Source of the DNA: Lactiplantibacillus plajomi
GTDB lineage: Bacteria > Bacillota > Bacilli > Lactobacillales > Lactobacillaceae
Reading direction: 5' to 3'
NCBI RefSeq assembly: GCF_005405405.1
Contig: NZ_BJDZ01000007.1
Span: 1-64,000, forward strand
DNA length: 64,000 bases
Position numbers and translations under genes: made by a program. Each line of letters opens with the position of its first letter. The stretch's first letter is position 1. The notes below the pieces were generated by a model that saw only the letters and a list, made by a program, of their open reading frames with translations, did not search any database and was not told the DNA's origin. Positions 1-8,845 of the stretch are shown here, one piece after another.

Positions 1-72
1 AGAAACGGCTCCACCGCGAAAGAATATCGCGATAAAGCCGCTTAAGTTACGTCCGAGAATTATATTATTTCA

Positions 73-89
73 CCTGTCAACTTGACAGG
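73..89. promoter_or_regulatory. 17-bp palindrome, possible operator
   Basis: Perfect inverted repeat CCTGTCAA-C-TTGACAGG in the intergenic stretch beyond the 3' end of guaC. Such symmetry is typical of a dimeric repressor site, probably serving a gene to the left of the window. I do not recognise the regulator. The remainder of bases 1-124 holds nothing I can assign. Confidence 0.35.
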
Positions 90-124
90 GACTAGTACAG
101 TTTTCCAGCTCGGCGCCCTTTATA

Positions 125-1102
125 TTAATCACCGTTATAAATTGAGTTTTTAACGACCACGTAGTCACATTTCGTGATGGCGGCGAGGTCGCGCCCACCC
201 GCGTAAGAGATTGAAGACTGCAGGTCTTCTTGCATTTCGTTGAGCGTGTCAGCGAGGTGACCACGGTAGGGAACCAACATTTGTTTGCCCTCGACGTTTT
301 TATGTTCGCCCTTTTGGGTTTCGCTGGCCGAACCGTAGTACTGCTTGTAAGTTTTACCGTCAATTTTTAACAGGTTACCAGGTGATTCCTGATGACCGGC
401 TAACATGGAACCAATCATGACCATTGTGGCGCCGAAGCGAATCGACTTGGCGATGTCGCCGTTAGTCCGGACGCCACCGTCCGCGATGATCGGCTTGCGG
501 GCGGCCTTGGCACACCAGCGCACGGCCGCTAATTGCCAGCCGCCGGTCCCAAAACCGGTCTTGATCTTCGTAATGCAGGCTTTCCCAGGACCAACGCCGA
601 CCTTGGTAGCATCGGCACCGGCGTTTTCCAAGTCGCGTACGGCGGCCGGGGTCGCCACGTTACCGGCAATCACGAATGTTGCTGGCAAGACGTCTTTAAT
701 GTGCTTGATCATGGCAATGACGCTATCGGCGTGGCCGTGGGCGATGTCGATCGTCACGTATTCCGGTACGACGTTATTCATTGCGAGTTCGTCGATGAAA
801 TCGTACTCGGACGGCTTTACGCCAACGGAAATCGAAGCGAATAGGTCATCGGCGTGCATCGCTTCGATGAATTGCCGCCGCGTTTGCGGTTCAAAGCGGT
901 GCATGATGTAGAAGTAGTCGTTGCTGGCGAGCCACTTAGCGAGTGGTTCGTTGATGACGGTCGCCATGTTCGCGGGGACGACCGGAATCTTGAAGCGCCG
1001 CTCACCTAGTACCACGGTGGTGTCGGCTTCGGCACGACTATTAATGACACATTTGTTTGGAATCAGTTGAATATCTTCGTAATCAAAAATCTCCATAGCC
1101 AT
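125..1102 (-). CDS. guaC: GMP reductase
   Basis: Cytosolic NADPH-dependent GMP reductase, converting GMP to IMP and ammonia in purine salvage and interconversion. The 325 residues match the Gram-positive GuaC subfamily, a TIM barrel related to IMP dehydrogenase but without CBS domains. The catalytic Cys lies in GPGKACITK (about residues 171-179), followed by the GTGGWQ segment, a phosphate-binding IADGG motif and IGSMLAG. The start is ATG with GGGG seven bases upstream; a second in-frame ATG lies two codons later. It follows purA by 17 bases, so the two are probably cotranscribed, pairing IMP-to-AMP with GMP-to-IMP conversion. The assignment is confident; it is distinguished from guaB (53.6 kb) by the GKACITK loop in place of GSICTTR. 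Confidence 0.95.
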   Translation of the reverse strand: MAMEIFDYEDIQLIPNKCVINSRAEADTTVVLGERRFKIPVVPANMATVINEPLAKWLASNDYFYIMHRFEPQTRRQFIEAMHADDLFASISVGVKPSEYDFIDELAMNNVVPEYVTIDIAHGHADSVIAMIKHIKDVLPATFVIAGNVATPAAVRDLENAGADATKVGVGPGKACITKIKTGFGTGGWQLAAVRWCAKAARKPIIADGGVRTNGDIAKSIRFGATMVMIGSMLAGHQESPGNLLKIDGKTYKQYYGSASETQKGEHKNVEGKQMLVPYRGHLADTLNEMQEDLQSSISYAGGRDLAAITKCDYVVVKNSIYNGD

Positions 1103-1119
1103 GGTAAAACCCCTTTTAG

Positions 1120-2409
1120 TTAGTTCCAGATGTCGTGGTCAATGACGTTGGTTTGGTCGCGGTCGGGACCGACGGAGAAGGTGGCGATTTTGACGCCAAC
1201 GAGTTCTTCGATGCGCTTCAAGTAGTTTTGCGCGTTGACTGGTAAGTCGGCCAAGTTCTTAATGCCGGTAATGTCTTCGTCCCAACCAGGGAGTTCGTCA
1301 TAAATTGGCTTGCAAGCTTCCAATTCTTTCAAGCTAGCTGGGTAGTGGTAAATCGTTTCGCCGTTTAAGTCGTAAGCGGTACAAATCTTGATCGTTTTAA
1401 TACCAGTCAAAACGTCTAGGCAGTTCAAACTTAAGTGGGTTAGGCCGGAAACCCGCTTGGCATGGCGTAACACAACGCTATCAAACCAACCGATTCGGCG
1501 TGGCCGCTTCGTCACGGTACCGTATTCGTGGGCCGTTTCACGGATGAAATCACCGACTTCATCAAAGAGTTCGGTTGGGAACGGACCGTCACCAACACGG
1601 GACGTGTAAGCTTTAAGGACGCCAACACAGTTATCAATCTTGGAAGGGCCGACACCACTACCAATCGTTACACCACCCGCAACCGGGTTAGAGGAGGTCA
1701 CGTAAGGGTAAGTCCCCTGGTCGATATCGAGCATGACACCCTGAGCACCTTCAAAGAGGACCCGTTTACCAGCGTCCAACGCGTCGTTGATGACCACCGA
1801 CGTGTCGGTTACGAACGGCTTGAGTTGTTGGCCGTAGTTGTAGTATTCGTCAAAAATATCGTCGAATTTAAGTGGCTCTAAATCGTAAAGTTTCGTAATA
1901 ATTTGGTTCTTTTCCGCTAAGTTGCGTTTTAGGACCGCGGCAAAAGTATCCTTATCTAATAAGTCCGCGACCCGAACACCAATCCGTTCGGCTTTGTCCA
2001 TGTAGGCCGGACCAATCCCTTTGTTGGTTGTCCCGATTTTACCGCTAGCCTTAGCCTTTTCTTGCGCACCGTCGAGGACGATGTGGTAAGGCAGGATCAC
2101 GTGGGCCCGGTTAGAAATCCGCAGGTTATCCGGGTTAACGCCGTTATCACGCAAGTATTGTAATTCTTCAACTAAGGATCTCGGGTTTAATACCACACCG
2201 TTACCGATGACCGCTAACTTATCGTGGAAGAAAATCCCCGATGGAATCAGCCGTAATTTAAAAGTCTTACCATTAAATACGATGGTGTGGCCGGCGTTAT
2301 CGCCGCCTTGGTAACGTGATACCACATCTGCTTCCTGACTTAAAAAGTCCGTGATCTTTCCTTTACCTTCATCGCCCCATTGGCTACCTACTACTACGAC
2401 TGATGCCAT
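1120..2409 (-). CDS. purA: Adenylosuccinate synthetase
   Basis: Cytosolic GTP-dependent ligase joining IMP and aspartate to adenylosuccinate, the first committed step to AMP. The N-terminal [11 protein letters not shown] loop (about residues 8-18) is the GTP/IMP-binding signature; [17 protein letters not shown] and [12 protein letters not shown] are further family motifs. From the chosen ATG the protein has 429 residues, the usual length. A start five codons further upstream is possible, but the Shine-Dalgarno sequence GAGGTGG lies inside that extension, so ATG-GCA at 2409 is preferred. First gene of a purA-guaC operon with a good promoter at 2493-2521. The product feeds purB, transcribed divergently 330 bases away. 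Confidence 0.96.
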   Translation of the reverse strand: MASVVVVGSQWGDEGKGKITDFLSQEADVVSRYQGGDNAGHTIVFNGKTFKLRLIPSGIFFHDKLAVIGNGVVLNPRSLVEELQYLRDNGVNPDNLRISNRAHVILPYHIVLDGAQEKAKASGKIGTTNKGIGPAYMDKAERIGVRVADLLDKDTFAAVLKRNLAEKNQIITKLYDLEPLKFDDIFDEYYNYGQQLKPFVTDTSVVINDALDAGKRVLFEGAQGVMLDIDQGTYPYVTSSNPVAGGVTIGSGVGPSKIDNCVGVLKAYTSRVGDGPFPTELFDEVGDFIRETAHEYGTVTKRPRRIGWFDSVVLRHAKRVSGLTHLSLNCLDVLTGIKTIKICTAYDLNGETIYHYPASLKELEACKPIYDELPGWDEDITGIKNLADLPVNAQNYLKRIEELVGVKIATFSVGPDRDQTNVIDHDIWN

Positions 2410-2492
2410 ATTTTTCCACCTCATTAAAAAGTTTAAATTATGAATGTTTAACAGCTGGGCGTAGGAGAATGTTCACCACGCCACCACGAAAG

Positions 2493-2521
2493 AGTATAGC
2501 AATTTTTATATTAAAACGCAA
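2493..2521 (-). promoter_or_regulatory. purA-guaC promoter
   Basis: Reading the minus strand: -35 TTGCGT (2521-2516), a 17-base spacer, and an extended -10 TGCTATACT with hexamer at 2498-2493. Transcription would start near 2486, giving a leader of about 75 bases before purA. A PurR-box-like element (2525-2538) abuts the -35 on its upstream side. Confidence 0.7.
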
Positions 2522-2678
2522 CTTAAAATCCGAATGTTCTTGTTTTGCTATCTTTTAATTGTTCATGGTTAGTGTAAGAAGGCTGAAAATAAAGCGATTA
2601 AATTATTTTTAATCTGAAAAACAATGAAAAGGCGGTCTGATTTTTCATTGTTCGTGGCTACCAATTGTTAGGCCGGTA

Positions 2679-2687
2679 TGTTATAAT
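2679..2687 (+). promoter_or_regulatory. purB extended -10 promoter
   Basis: TGTTATAAT is an extended -10 element (TG-N-TATAAT) with no convincing -35, 50 bases before the purB start. The predicted transcription start coincides with a WTGTTCGTG element at 2688, so a protein bound there would block initiation. Confidence 0.6.
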
Positions 2688-2736
2688 AATGTTCGTGTTT
2701 TGTTAGTGAATAAGTGAAAAGAAATGAGGATTAGCA

Positions 2737-4035
2737 ATGATTGATCGTTATACGCGCCCTGAAATGGGGAAAGTATGGTCGCTAGAAAATCAATATCAAG
2801 CTTGGTTGGAAGTTGAAATTGCGGCGGATGAAGCCTGGGCCGAACTCGGTAAGATTCCGGCCGCCGACGTCGCTAAGATTCGGGACAACGCTAAATTTAA
2901 CGTTGACCGCATCGCCGAAATCGAAGCCGTGACCCATCATGACGTGGTCGCCTTTACCCGGGACGTTTCCGAATCGCTCGGGGACGAACGGAAATGGGTG
3001 CACTACGGGTTAACTAGTACTGACGTGGTCGACACGGCTCAGGGGTACCGCTTGAAGCAGGCGAACGCGATCATTCGCGAAGACTTGCAAACTCTACGCA
3101 CGACGCTAGCACAACAGGCTAAAAAATATAAATACACGGTTGAAATGGGCCGGACCCACGGGGTTCACGCCGAACCGACGACCTTTGGGTTAAAGCTCGC
3201 CCGTTGGTATTCGGAAATTAACCGCAACATCGAACGCTTCGACCACGCCGCAGCCGGCGTTGAAGCGGGGAAGATCAGTGGGGCAGTCGGCACGTTCGCC
3301 AACATTCCACCGTTTGTTGAAAAATTCGTCTGTGATAAGCTTGGGATTCGCGCCCAGGAAATTTCAACGCAGGTCCTACCACGGGATTTACACGCTGAAT
3401 ACATTGCGACAATTGCTTTAATTGCCACCAGCGTGGAAGTCATTGCAACTGAAATTCGCGGCTTACAAAAATCCGAAACCCACGAAGTTGAAGAATTATT
3501 CAATAAGGGGCAAAAGGGTTCCTCGGCGATGCCGCATAAGCGTAACCCAATCGGTTCAGAAAACGTCACCGGGTTAGCCCGCGTCTTGCGCGGTCACATG
3601 ATGACGGCTTATGAAGACGTGCCACTATGGCATGAACGGGACATCTCGCATTCTTCCGCCGAACGGATCATCTTACCAGATTCGACCATTCTGATCGATT
3701 ACATCCTGACGCGGATCAACAAGATCGTTGCAACGTTAACGGTCTTCCCCGAACGGATGAAGCACAACATGGACGCCACGTACGGCTTGATTTACAGCCA
3801 ACGGGTCCTCTTGAAACTTATCGATACCGGCATGTCCCGCGAAGCGGCTTACGACCTCGTCCAACCGTTGACGGCAAAGGCTTGGGACGAACAGTTGCAC
3901 TTCAAACCGTTAGTTGAAGGCAACGCCGAAATTCGTGAGCATTTAGACCAAGCGGCCATCGACGACGCGTTCGATTACCATTACCACCTACGCCACGTTG
4001 ACGACATCTTCAAGCGCCTTGGCTTAGACGACTAA
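2737..4035 (+). CDS. purB: Adenylosuccinate lyase
   Basis: Cytosolic lyase of the fumarase/aspartase superfamily. It splits adenylosuccinate to AMP plus fumarate, and also SAICAR to AICAR plus fumarate, so it serves both AMP synthesis and the de novo pathway. The superfamily signature [14 protein letters not shown] is at about residues 262-275 and carries the flexible catalytic-serine loop; [14 protein letters not shown] and TSTDVVDTA are the other active-site segments. Length 432 is normal. Start ATG is preceded by GAAATGAGGA. Monocistronic, divergent from purA-guaC and closed by a strong terminator at 4047. Confidence 0.96.
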   Translation: MIDRYTRPEMGKVWSLENQYQAWLEVEIAADEAWAELGKIPAADVAKIRDNAKFNVDRIAEIEAVTHHDVVAFTRDVSESLGDERKWVHYGLTSTDVVDTAQGYRLKQANAIIREDLQTLRTTLAQQAKKYKYTVEMGRTHGVHAEPTTFGLKLARWYSEINRNIERFDHAAAGVEAGKISGAVGTFANIPPFVEKFVCDKLGIRAQEISTQVLPRDLHAEYIATIALIATSVEVIATEIRGLQKSETHEVEELFNKGQKGSSAMPHKRNPIGSENVTGLARVLRGHMMTAYEDVPLWHERDISHSSAERIILPDSTILIDYILTRINKIVATLTVFPERMKHNMDATYGLIYSQRVLLKLIDTGMSREAAYDLVQPLTAKAWDEQLHFKPLVEGNAEIREHLDQAAIDDAFDYHYHLRHVDDIFKRLGLDD

Positions 4036-4046
4036 ATAAAGTAAAT

Positions 4047-4087
4047 AAAAATCTGACGACCAGTTTTGACTGATCGTCAGATTTTTT
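4047..4087. terminator. Bidirectional terminator, purB / 4103 gene
   Basis: Near-perfect stem AAAATCTGACGA / TCGTCAGATTTT with A- and T-runs on both sides, between convergent genes. Confidence 0.85.
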
Positions 4088-4102
4088 GTGCTGTTTTATG
4101 AT

Positions 4103-5437
4103 TTAAGCACGGTGCCAAGCAGCGTAACCGATTGATGGGAAGAGGCCGATTAAGCGACCGACCTGTTCACGGCTCATCTTAAATTCAATGGCGGGCAAGA
4201 GGGCGTTAACGGCATCTTCGGCCTGGTCGCTCATTTCAGTAACCCCAACTAAGTGGCCGTCCTGGTCGTGTACCTGTTTACTGTAAGCGAGCGGTTCCTT
4301 ATCGATTTGATAATACCAGTAATCCGCTAAGTCGGTTTCAGCGACCGGCAGCCCCCGTTGTTCGGCTGCTTCTACACTCACACCGGCCTGGGCGATCCGC
4401 GGGGACGTAAAGACCACCGTTGGAATGACCGGAAAATCAATCGGGGCGTCACTTTGACCGGAGAAACGCTGCATTAAATATTTTGATTCAAAGTAGGCCG
4501 CTGGGGTCACTTTGGGCTGGTCACTTTTGATTACGTCGCCGGATGCGTAAATATTGGGCACGTTAGTTTGTAAGTAGTCGTTGACGTGCACACCGGCTTC
4601 GTCGTACGCCACGCCGACTTGTTCCAAGCCGAGGCCGTCTAAGTTAGGAATCCGGCCAGTCGCGTCTAAAATCCAGTCGGTTGGTAACTGTTCGTCATCG
4701 TTGTAGTGCACGAGTAAGTTCGCACCGTCGTCTTCAAACGCCTGGACCGTCGCGTTGTAAATAAAAGTGACGCCGCGTTTTTCGAGGTCGGCGACCACCT
4801 GCTTAACGAACGGCTGGTGGAATTTCCGTAATACCTGATCGCCGCGCACGATCACCGTGACTTTGGCACCGGCCTCGTTCGCCATCGTTGCAAACTCCAT
4901 GCCGATGTAGCCGCCACCAATAATCGTCAGGTGCTTTGGTAACTGGGCTAAGTTCAAAAAGTCCTCACTATCATGGGCTAATTCCGTACCGGGAATCGCT
5001 AACCGGTGGGGCTTTAGACCGGTCGCAATCACGATATTTTCAGCCGTCACGTCGCGCTTGCCATCCACCGTCACGGTATGGGAGTTTTTAAACTGGGCGT
5101 GGCCCTTGATAATCGTGGCCCCCGCGTTTTCCAACTTCGCCGTCAAACCAGTTGGCAACGGGTCGATAATCTCCTGCTTATGCGCCACGTTAGCCGACCA
5201 ATTAATCGTTGGGTGGTGGTGCAACACCTCACCTAAGCGGGCACCCTCACGGCTCATCTTGACCGCTTCGTCCAACGTGATTTTGGCATTACAGCCACGG
5301 TTCGGACAAGTCCCACCAATCAAGCCGCTCTCAATCACACCGACCGACACCCCGGTTGCCGCTAACGGCGCCGCGCCGTCAAACGTCCCGTGTCCCGTAC
5401 CGATGTATAAAACGTCAAAATCATAATTAGTTGCCAT
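4103..5437 (-). CDS. FAD/NAD(P) disulfide-reductase-like protein
   Basis: Flavoprotein of the glutathione reductase / mercuric reductase / dihydrolipoamide dehydrogenase family, 444 residues. Seen in order: an FAD-binding GTGHGTFDGA loop (about 13-22), a redox-active disulfide GGTCPNRGCNAK (CX4C, about 41-52), the NAD(P)-binding GGGYIGMEFA (about 173-182), a second FAD motif with YASGD, and a dimerisation domain. The C-terminal HPT segment that carries the catalytic His in class I reductases is absent: that region reads LIGLFPSIGYA. It may therefore act on a different thiol or quinone, or as an oxidase; the substrate is unknown. The start has an ideal AGGAGG. Transcribed alone, convergent with purB. 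Many lactobacilli annotate relatives as glutathione reductase, which the missing His makes doubtful. Confidence 0.8.
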   Translation of the reverse strand: MATNYDFDVLYIGTGHGTFDGAAPLAATGVSVGVIESGLIGGTCPNRGCNAKITLDEAVKMSREGARLGEVLHHHPTINWSANVAHKQEIIDPLPTGLTAKLENAGATIIKGHAQFKNSHTVTVDGKRDVTAENIVIATGLKPHRLAIPGTELAHDSEDFLNLAQLPKHLTIIGGGYIGMEFATMANEAGAKVTVIVRGDQVLRKFHQPFVKQVVADLEKRGVTFIYNATVQAFEDDGANLLVHYNDDEQLPTDWILDATGRIPNLDGLGLEQVGVAYDEAGVHVNDYLQTNVPNIYASGDVIKSDQPKVTPAAYFESKYLMQRFSGQSDAPIDFPVIPTVVFTSPRIAQAGVSVEAAEQRGLPVAETDLADYWYYQIDKEPLAYSKQVHDQDGHLVGVTEMSDQAEDAVNALLPAIEFKMSREQVGRLIGLFPSIGYAAWHRA

Positions 5438-5651
5438 CTGTGGTTCCTCCTGTAAATGACTTGGTATCTAAAGCATAACGATTTTTATTTAAGCTTACAA
5501 TCGATTTGATTTGTGAATTAACTAGGCGGGGCACGATTTAAATTTCTTCGATGTGAATTGGTGTGAAAACTCGTTGCCAACAACATTAAGTCGTGTTTTA
5601 GACTTAGCGTTACTAAACCGAATAAAGATAATACTTTATTAAATAAGTCCT

Positions 5652-5856
5652 GCTCAATTCCAAGTTAGCAATACCTTGCCAGCCCTCCGGTCAGCGGGAA
5701 TCAGTCCGGAACGCGGTGTCCACGGGGTTAAGCCCGAAGTTCAGGTCTTAACCACCGGGCTTTCACTAACTCGCCAAAAGACGGCGACCAAGTGAAATTT
5801 CACCGCTAGGACCGTTCCCACTTTCCCTGCAGGCTTGAACTGGTCGTTGGCGGGCG
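5652..5856. repeat. Repeat A, copy 1 (205 bp, structured)
   Basis: Non-coding 205-bp element about 89 percent identical by eye to 55557-55761. Conserved potential stems include TCCGG...CCGGA, GGTTAAG...CTTAACC and a compound hairpin TTTCACT/AGTGAAA enclosing TCGCC/GGCGA. No open frame is shared between the copies. It lies in an 875-bp gene-free gap, upstream of repeat B copy 1, the same order and orientation as at 55.6 kb. It could be a structured RNA gene or a small non-autonomous mobile element; I do not recognise the family. Confidence 0.75.
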
Positions 5857-5912
5857 GTAGGGGATAAAAAATAAAGTACGTTTTAGCCCTCTTTTGCCTT
5901 TAAAAAAATCTA

Positions 5913-6075
5913 GGAGCGTGTTAAATAGTTTGTGTAAACGTGCCTTAGTATGATTTTTGTTTTACCCAGGCTATTCAAACATTGAATCCAGTATATCTTG
6001 GCAACTAACGAAGCCATGATGACTACGTCTGCCGTTCCGCTCGTTATAGTTTAAGCACTGTGTAACGGTAAATCG
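5913..6075. mobile_element. Possible insertion-sequence scar
   Basis: The segment at 5913-5943 (GAGCGTGTTAAATAGTTTG and onward through TGTAAACGTGCC) resembles the terminal inverted repeat of IS256-like elements, where a TTTGTGTAAA core is common. On the minus strand, just inside it, an open frame ends with NERNGRRSHHGFVSCQDILD and a stop, which looks like a transposase tail. No other end or transposase body is visible. Identification is tentative. Confidence 0.3.
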
Positions 6076-6094
6076 GGTTAACGAGTCTTCATTG

Positions 6095-6153
6095 ACAAAA
6101 CGAGAGTTCCAACATTTCTCTACTTTTGAGAAGCGTTGGAACTCTCGTTTTGT
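6095..6153. terminator. 19-bp perfect inverted repeat
   Basis: ACAAAACGAGAGTTCCAAC and its exact complement (6135-6153) flank a 21-base loop that itself contains TTCTC/GAGAA. A very stable hairpin with A/T-rich flanks, most simply a bidirectional terminator beyond the 3' end of the 6313-6645 gene. Confidence 0.6.
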
Positions 6154-6312
6154 GTTAAAGGTAACCGATAGAGAACAAAGTAATCACTCATAGCAGCTGT
6201 ATTTAGCTTGAATTTCAATCTTCGATTTATCCAGGACCAAAATACGATCAACATCCGAATTTTTAAAAAATAGCTCAAAACGATTAGAGACAAGTTATTA
6301 AAGAATGGACGC

Positions 6313-6645
6313 TTAATTTAATCCTTTTAAGAAAGAAATGACTCCGTTTATTGATTCTTCATTTAATTCCAATGCATCTAATTGATAAATCCTTTCTTGG
6401 AGAAAATTCCCCTTATAAAAGCGATGTTGTAGGCCGTTTTTTAGAATTAATGCTTGCGGATTCTGCTGCACAATATCATCGATATTTCCCGACGAGGTGT
6501 CTAGCTGTACATGCCAATCCATGGAGACTTCATCAAGTTTATTGTTCAATTTTTCTACAAACTGTTTTTCTTTTTTGTTAAAAATAACTACGGAATCAAT
6601 TATAAATGGTAACCCTTGGTAGACCAAAATACAAACTCTTTTCAT
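6313..6645 (-). CDS. Hypothetical protein, 110 aa, low GC
   Basis: Open frame of 110 codons with ATG preceded by AAAGGA ten bases upstream. I do not recognise the product. The N-terminus (KRVCILVYQGLPFIID) is hydrophobic and strand-like, and the C-terminal half is rich in Q, N, L and E and predicted helical; there is no signal peptide or clear membrane segment. Its base composition is clearly more A+T-rich than the flanking housekeeping genes, and it sits between repeats A and B near an IS-like scar, suggesting acquisition by transfer. A stable hairpin lies downstream (6095-6153), supporting a real transcription unit. Function unknown. Confidence 0.55.
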   Translation of the reverse strand: MKRVCILVYQGLPFIIDSVVIFNKKEKQFVEKLNNKLDEVSMDWHVQLDTSSGNIDDIVQQNPQALILKNGLQHRFYKGNFLQERIYQLDALELNEESINGVISFLKGLN

Positions 6646-6880
6646 ATTTAAGCATTCCTTTCGCTAACGCTCAGAGCACATTGTTATTTAGCTGTTTCTG
6701 ATAGTTCTTCCGAAAACAATTTATCTAGTCCTTTTTATGAAAGATAACAGTGGTGGAACTGTTATCTGTTAACTTCAATTGAATATGGGGTTCGTGTACT
6801 TAAAATCACCGAACCGCGTCAACAACCACGTGGCCAGTTCATTGAATCTGACGCGTTATTAGCTATGGTGCTGTAATTGA
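6646..6880. other. Gene-free stretch before repeat B
   Basis: Contains a perfect hairpin GATAACAGT-ggtgga-ACTGTTATC (6743-6766). It also holds an open but start-less reading frame on the plus strand ending TAA at 6874 (last residues ESDALLAMVL), which may be the tail of a decayed gene. Nothing else is supported. Confidence 0.3.
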
Positions 6881-7032
6881 GGTCCCGAAGCCCTTCGAAA
6901 CATGGCTGTGAAATTGTTGTTGGTCGTCGTACTTTGACGACTTACAACAAGGCCGACTTGGGAGACAATTCGGGGTGTGAATTGGCTTCCGAGCGTGCCC
7001 ACAGCCTTGCTTTCGTTCAGGCGGAGTGGACC
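6881..7032. repeat. Repeat B, copy 1 (152 bp, structured)
   Basis: About 93 percent identical by eye to 56004-56155. The ends pair (GGTCC with GGACC), an inner long-range stem GGCTGTG/CACAGCC closes a multiloop, and two hairpins sit inside. Hairpin 1 is TTGTTGT...ACAACAA with inner GTCGTC/GACGAC; hairpin 2 is GGGAG-A-CAATTC-GGGGTGT-GAATTG-G-CTTCC. Stem differences between copies are compensatory, pointing to a folded RNA. Not recognised as a named Rfam family from memory; strand of transcription unknown. Confidence 0.75.
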
Positions 7033-7119
7033 GCTCTATTAGTGATATTTTAGATGAAGCTGGTTGTAAACAAAAAGCCACTCGGTTCGGAGTGACTTGG
7101 GTAAAAATAATAGCAGGAT

Positions 7120-7578
7120 TTATTTAAGGGTTTCTTTTTGAATACGATCGGCCGGTAAGCTGCGTGGTGTGAAGGTTTCGTTGGTTTGGCCGACGGTGAG
7201 GGCGATTAATGGTTTGAAACCGGCGGGCAAGACGTCACCTGGAATTGAGCCGAGGCTGGCCATGTTATAGTTGGCACCTAAGCCGAGATCTTCGGCAGCC
7301 AGCGCCATGTTGTGGACGATGATGCCGGCAGAAACAGCTTCCATTGTGGTGGCGGCGTTTGCGGCGACGACGATGACGGTTGGCGCACCGTAAATGCCGT
7401 TAAGTTGGGCGAGGACGCTTTCCTTTTGGATGGCAACGATCCGGTAGTTTTCGAATTGGCCCATGCCAACGGCGCCGGCGTTACCAGCGTCGAAAATGGT
7501 TTGAAGTTGGTCGTCAGAAAGCTGACCAGTGTATTCACGAATTGCTTTTCGGGATTGAATCATTTTTAAAGTTTCCAT
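7120..7578 (-). CDS. Short nitroreductase-family protein
   Basis: FMN-dependent NAD(P)H oxidoreductase of the nitroreductase superfamily, 152 residues, at the short end of the family. The N-terminal SRKAIREYTG (about residues 9-18) is the FMN-phosphate-binding motif; AAEDLGLGANY (about residues 92-102) is the second cofactor segment. An upstream in-frame GTG gives five more residues, but the GGGGG ribosome-binding site lies within that extension, so ATG at 7578 is chosen. Probably monocistronic, between repeat B and the divergent glycerate kinase gene. Physiological substrate unknown; nitro compounds, quinones or flavins are usual in the family. Confidence 0.8.
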   Translation of the reverse strand: METLKMIQSRKAIREYTGQLSDDQLQTIFDAGNAGAVGMGQFENYRIVAIQKESVLAQLNGIYGAPTVIVVAANAATTMEAVSAGIIVHNMALAAEDLGLGANYNMASLGSIPGDVLPAGFKPLIALTVGQTNETFTPRSLPADRIQKETLK

Positions 7579-7723
7579 GTAAAATACCCCCACAAATTAA
7601 GATTACTTCTATGATAACGGATTTTGAATCCGTTTGCATCATCGAAATGGCGCTAATGGCGATTGTTGTTAGGTAAAGGGACGATTATACTGAACGTAAG
7701 TGAAAGTTGAAAGAGGGATTGGG

Positions 7724-8842
7724 ATGCACGCCTTAATAGCAATTGATTCATTTAAAAATTCGATGACCAGTATGCGGGCTAATCAGACGGTGGCGGACGC
7801 CTTTGCGCGGTACGGCATTACGGCGGAACGGGTAGCGATTGCTGATGGGGGTGAAGGGACGGTCGCCGCGTTTTTAGCCAACCAACCGGGTGGCCAACGA
7901 ATCAGCGTGGCAACGGTGGACCCGGCTAACCGGCCAATTCAAGCGACGTACGGTTACTTTGAACAGCAGCGGTTGGCAGTAGTCGAAGTGGCGGCGGCTT
8001 CCGGCATTCAGTTTTTATCAGCCGGCTTAACGCCCGCGCAAACCAATACTTACGGTACTGGCTTGTTAATTAAGGCGGCGGTTGAACGCGGGGCGCAAAA
8101 AATCATTGTCGGACTTGGTGGTAGTGGTACCGTGGATGGCGGTGCCGGAATTTTGCGGGCACTCGGAGTTCGTTTTTATGATCAAGCTGATCAGCAATTA
8201 GAAATGGTTGGTGGTGATTTGAATCGGGTGGTCCGGGTCGACCGAAGCCGGTTAATGCCAGCGTTACAGCGCGTTCAACTGATTAGCGCCGCGGACGTGA
8301 CGAATCCGTTAACCGGGCCACAAGGGGCCGCGGCGGTGTTCGGACCGCAAAAGGGGCTCGAACCGGCGAAAGTGGCGACTTACGATGCTGCTATGGCGAC
8401 TTACATGCGGGTTGCGAGTGGTCAAGTCCGTGCCGTGGCAGCGGACGGTGCCGCCGGCGGAATCGGTTTTGCGTTGCGCGAATTTTTAGGCGCAACGGTC
8501 CGCTCGGGGTTTGAGCTGATTGCCGAATTAAGTGGACTGGATGCCCGAATTCAGAAAGCTGACTTGGTTGTTTCCGGTGAGGGTCAAGTGGATGATCAGA
8601 GCTTCATGGGGAAAGTGCCAATTCAAATCAGTCAGCGGGCACACCGCGCGGGGAAGAATTGTTACCTGTTCGTGGGCCGACAACAAGGTCGTAGTGCCGC
8701 CTTTGCCGCTCAGGGGGTGACCGCGGTGTTGCCAATTGTAGACCAGGTGATGGACTTAACCACCGCGCTGCAACGTGGGCCGGAAAACTTAAGCCGGGCG
8801 GCGGAACGGTTGGCCCAAGTGATTACGCAACCGGTTCAGTAA
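7724..8842 (+). CDS. Glycerate kinase
   Basis: Glycerate kinase of the GlxK/GarK family, phosphorylating D-glycerate with ATP and feeding it into lower glycolysis. The 372-residue product begins MHALIAIDSFKNSM, which aligns with the family N-terminus (IAPDSFKGS type). Other conserved features are GIADGGEGT-like IADGGEGTV (about residues 46-54), GLGGSGTVDGGAG (about 134-146) and VVSGEGQVDDQS near the C-terminus. A GTG eight codons upstream is possible, but the ATG at 7724 fits both the family and the GAGGGA ribosome-binding site. Monocistronic with a strong terminator; no glycerate transporter is adjacent. Confidence 0.92.
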   Translation: MHALIAIDSFKNSMTSMRANQTVADAFARYGITAERVAIADGGEGTVAAFLANQPGGQRISVATVDPANRPIQATYGYFEQQRLAVVEVAAASGIQFLSAGLTPAQTNTYGTGLLIKAAVERGAQKIIVGLGGSGTVDGGAGILRALGVRFYDQADQQLEMVGGDLNRVVRVDRSRLMPALQRVQLISAADVTNPLTGPQGAAAVFGPQKGLEPAKVATYDAAMATYMRVASGQVRAVAADGAAGGIGFALREFLGATVRSGFELIAELSGLDARIQKADLVVSGEGQVDDQSFMGKVPIQISQRAHRAGKNCYLFVGRQQGRSAAFAAQGVTAVLPIVDQVMDLTTALQRGPENLSRAAERLAQVITQPVQ

Positions 8843-8845
8843 TCA

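Larger units (their letters stand above)
2468..2697. promoter_or_regulatory. Candidate PurR boxes between purA and purB
   Basis: Five related elements lie in the divergent intergenic region, all carrying WTGTTC: AATGTTC (2468), CCGAATGTTC (2530), ATTGTTCATG (about 2569), ATTGTTCGTG (2647) and AATGTTCGTG (2688). The second matches 11 of 13 positions of the lactococcal/bacillary PurBox AWWWCCGAACWWT; the last matches 11 of 13 in reverse orientation. Two abut or overlap the purA and purB promoters. Control by a PurR-type PRPP-sensing regulator is inferred from this match and the gene content; purR itself is not in the window. Confidence 0.45.

Noticed and set aside
405-911. Long frames antisense to guaC, and similar shadows opposite purA, purB, nupC and dacA
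   Set aside because: They lie entirely inside well-identified genes on the other strand, lack ribosome-binding sites and have no recognisable protein features.
5652-5856. Repeat A as RNase P RNA, SRP RNA, tmRNA or 6S RNA
   Set aside because: None of the conserved core sequences I know for those RNAs (for example the SRP GGAAGGAAGC loop) is present, and two copies per 64 kb would be unusual.
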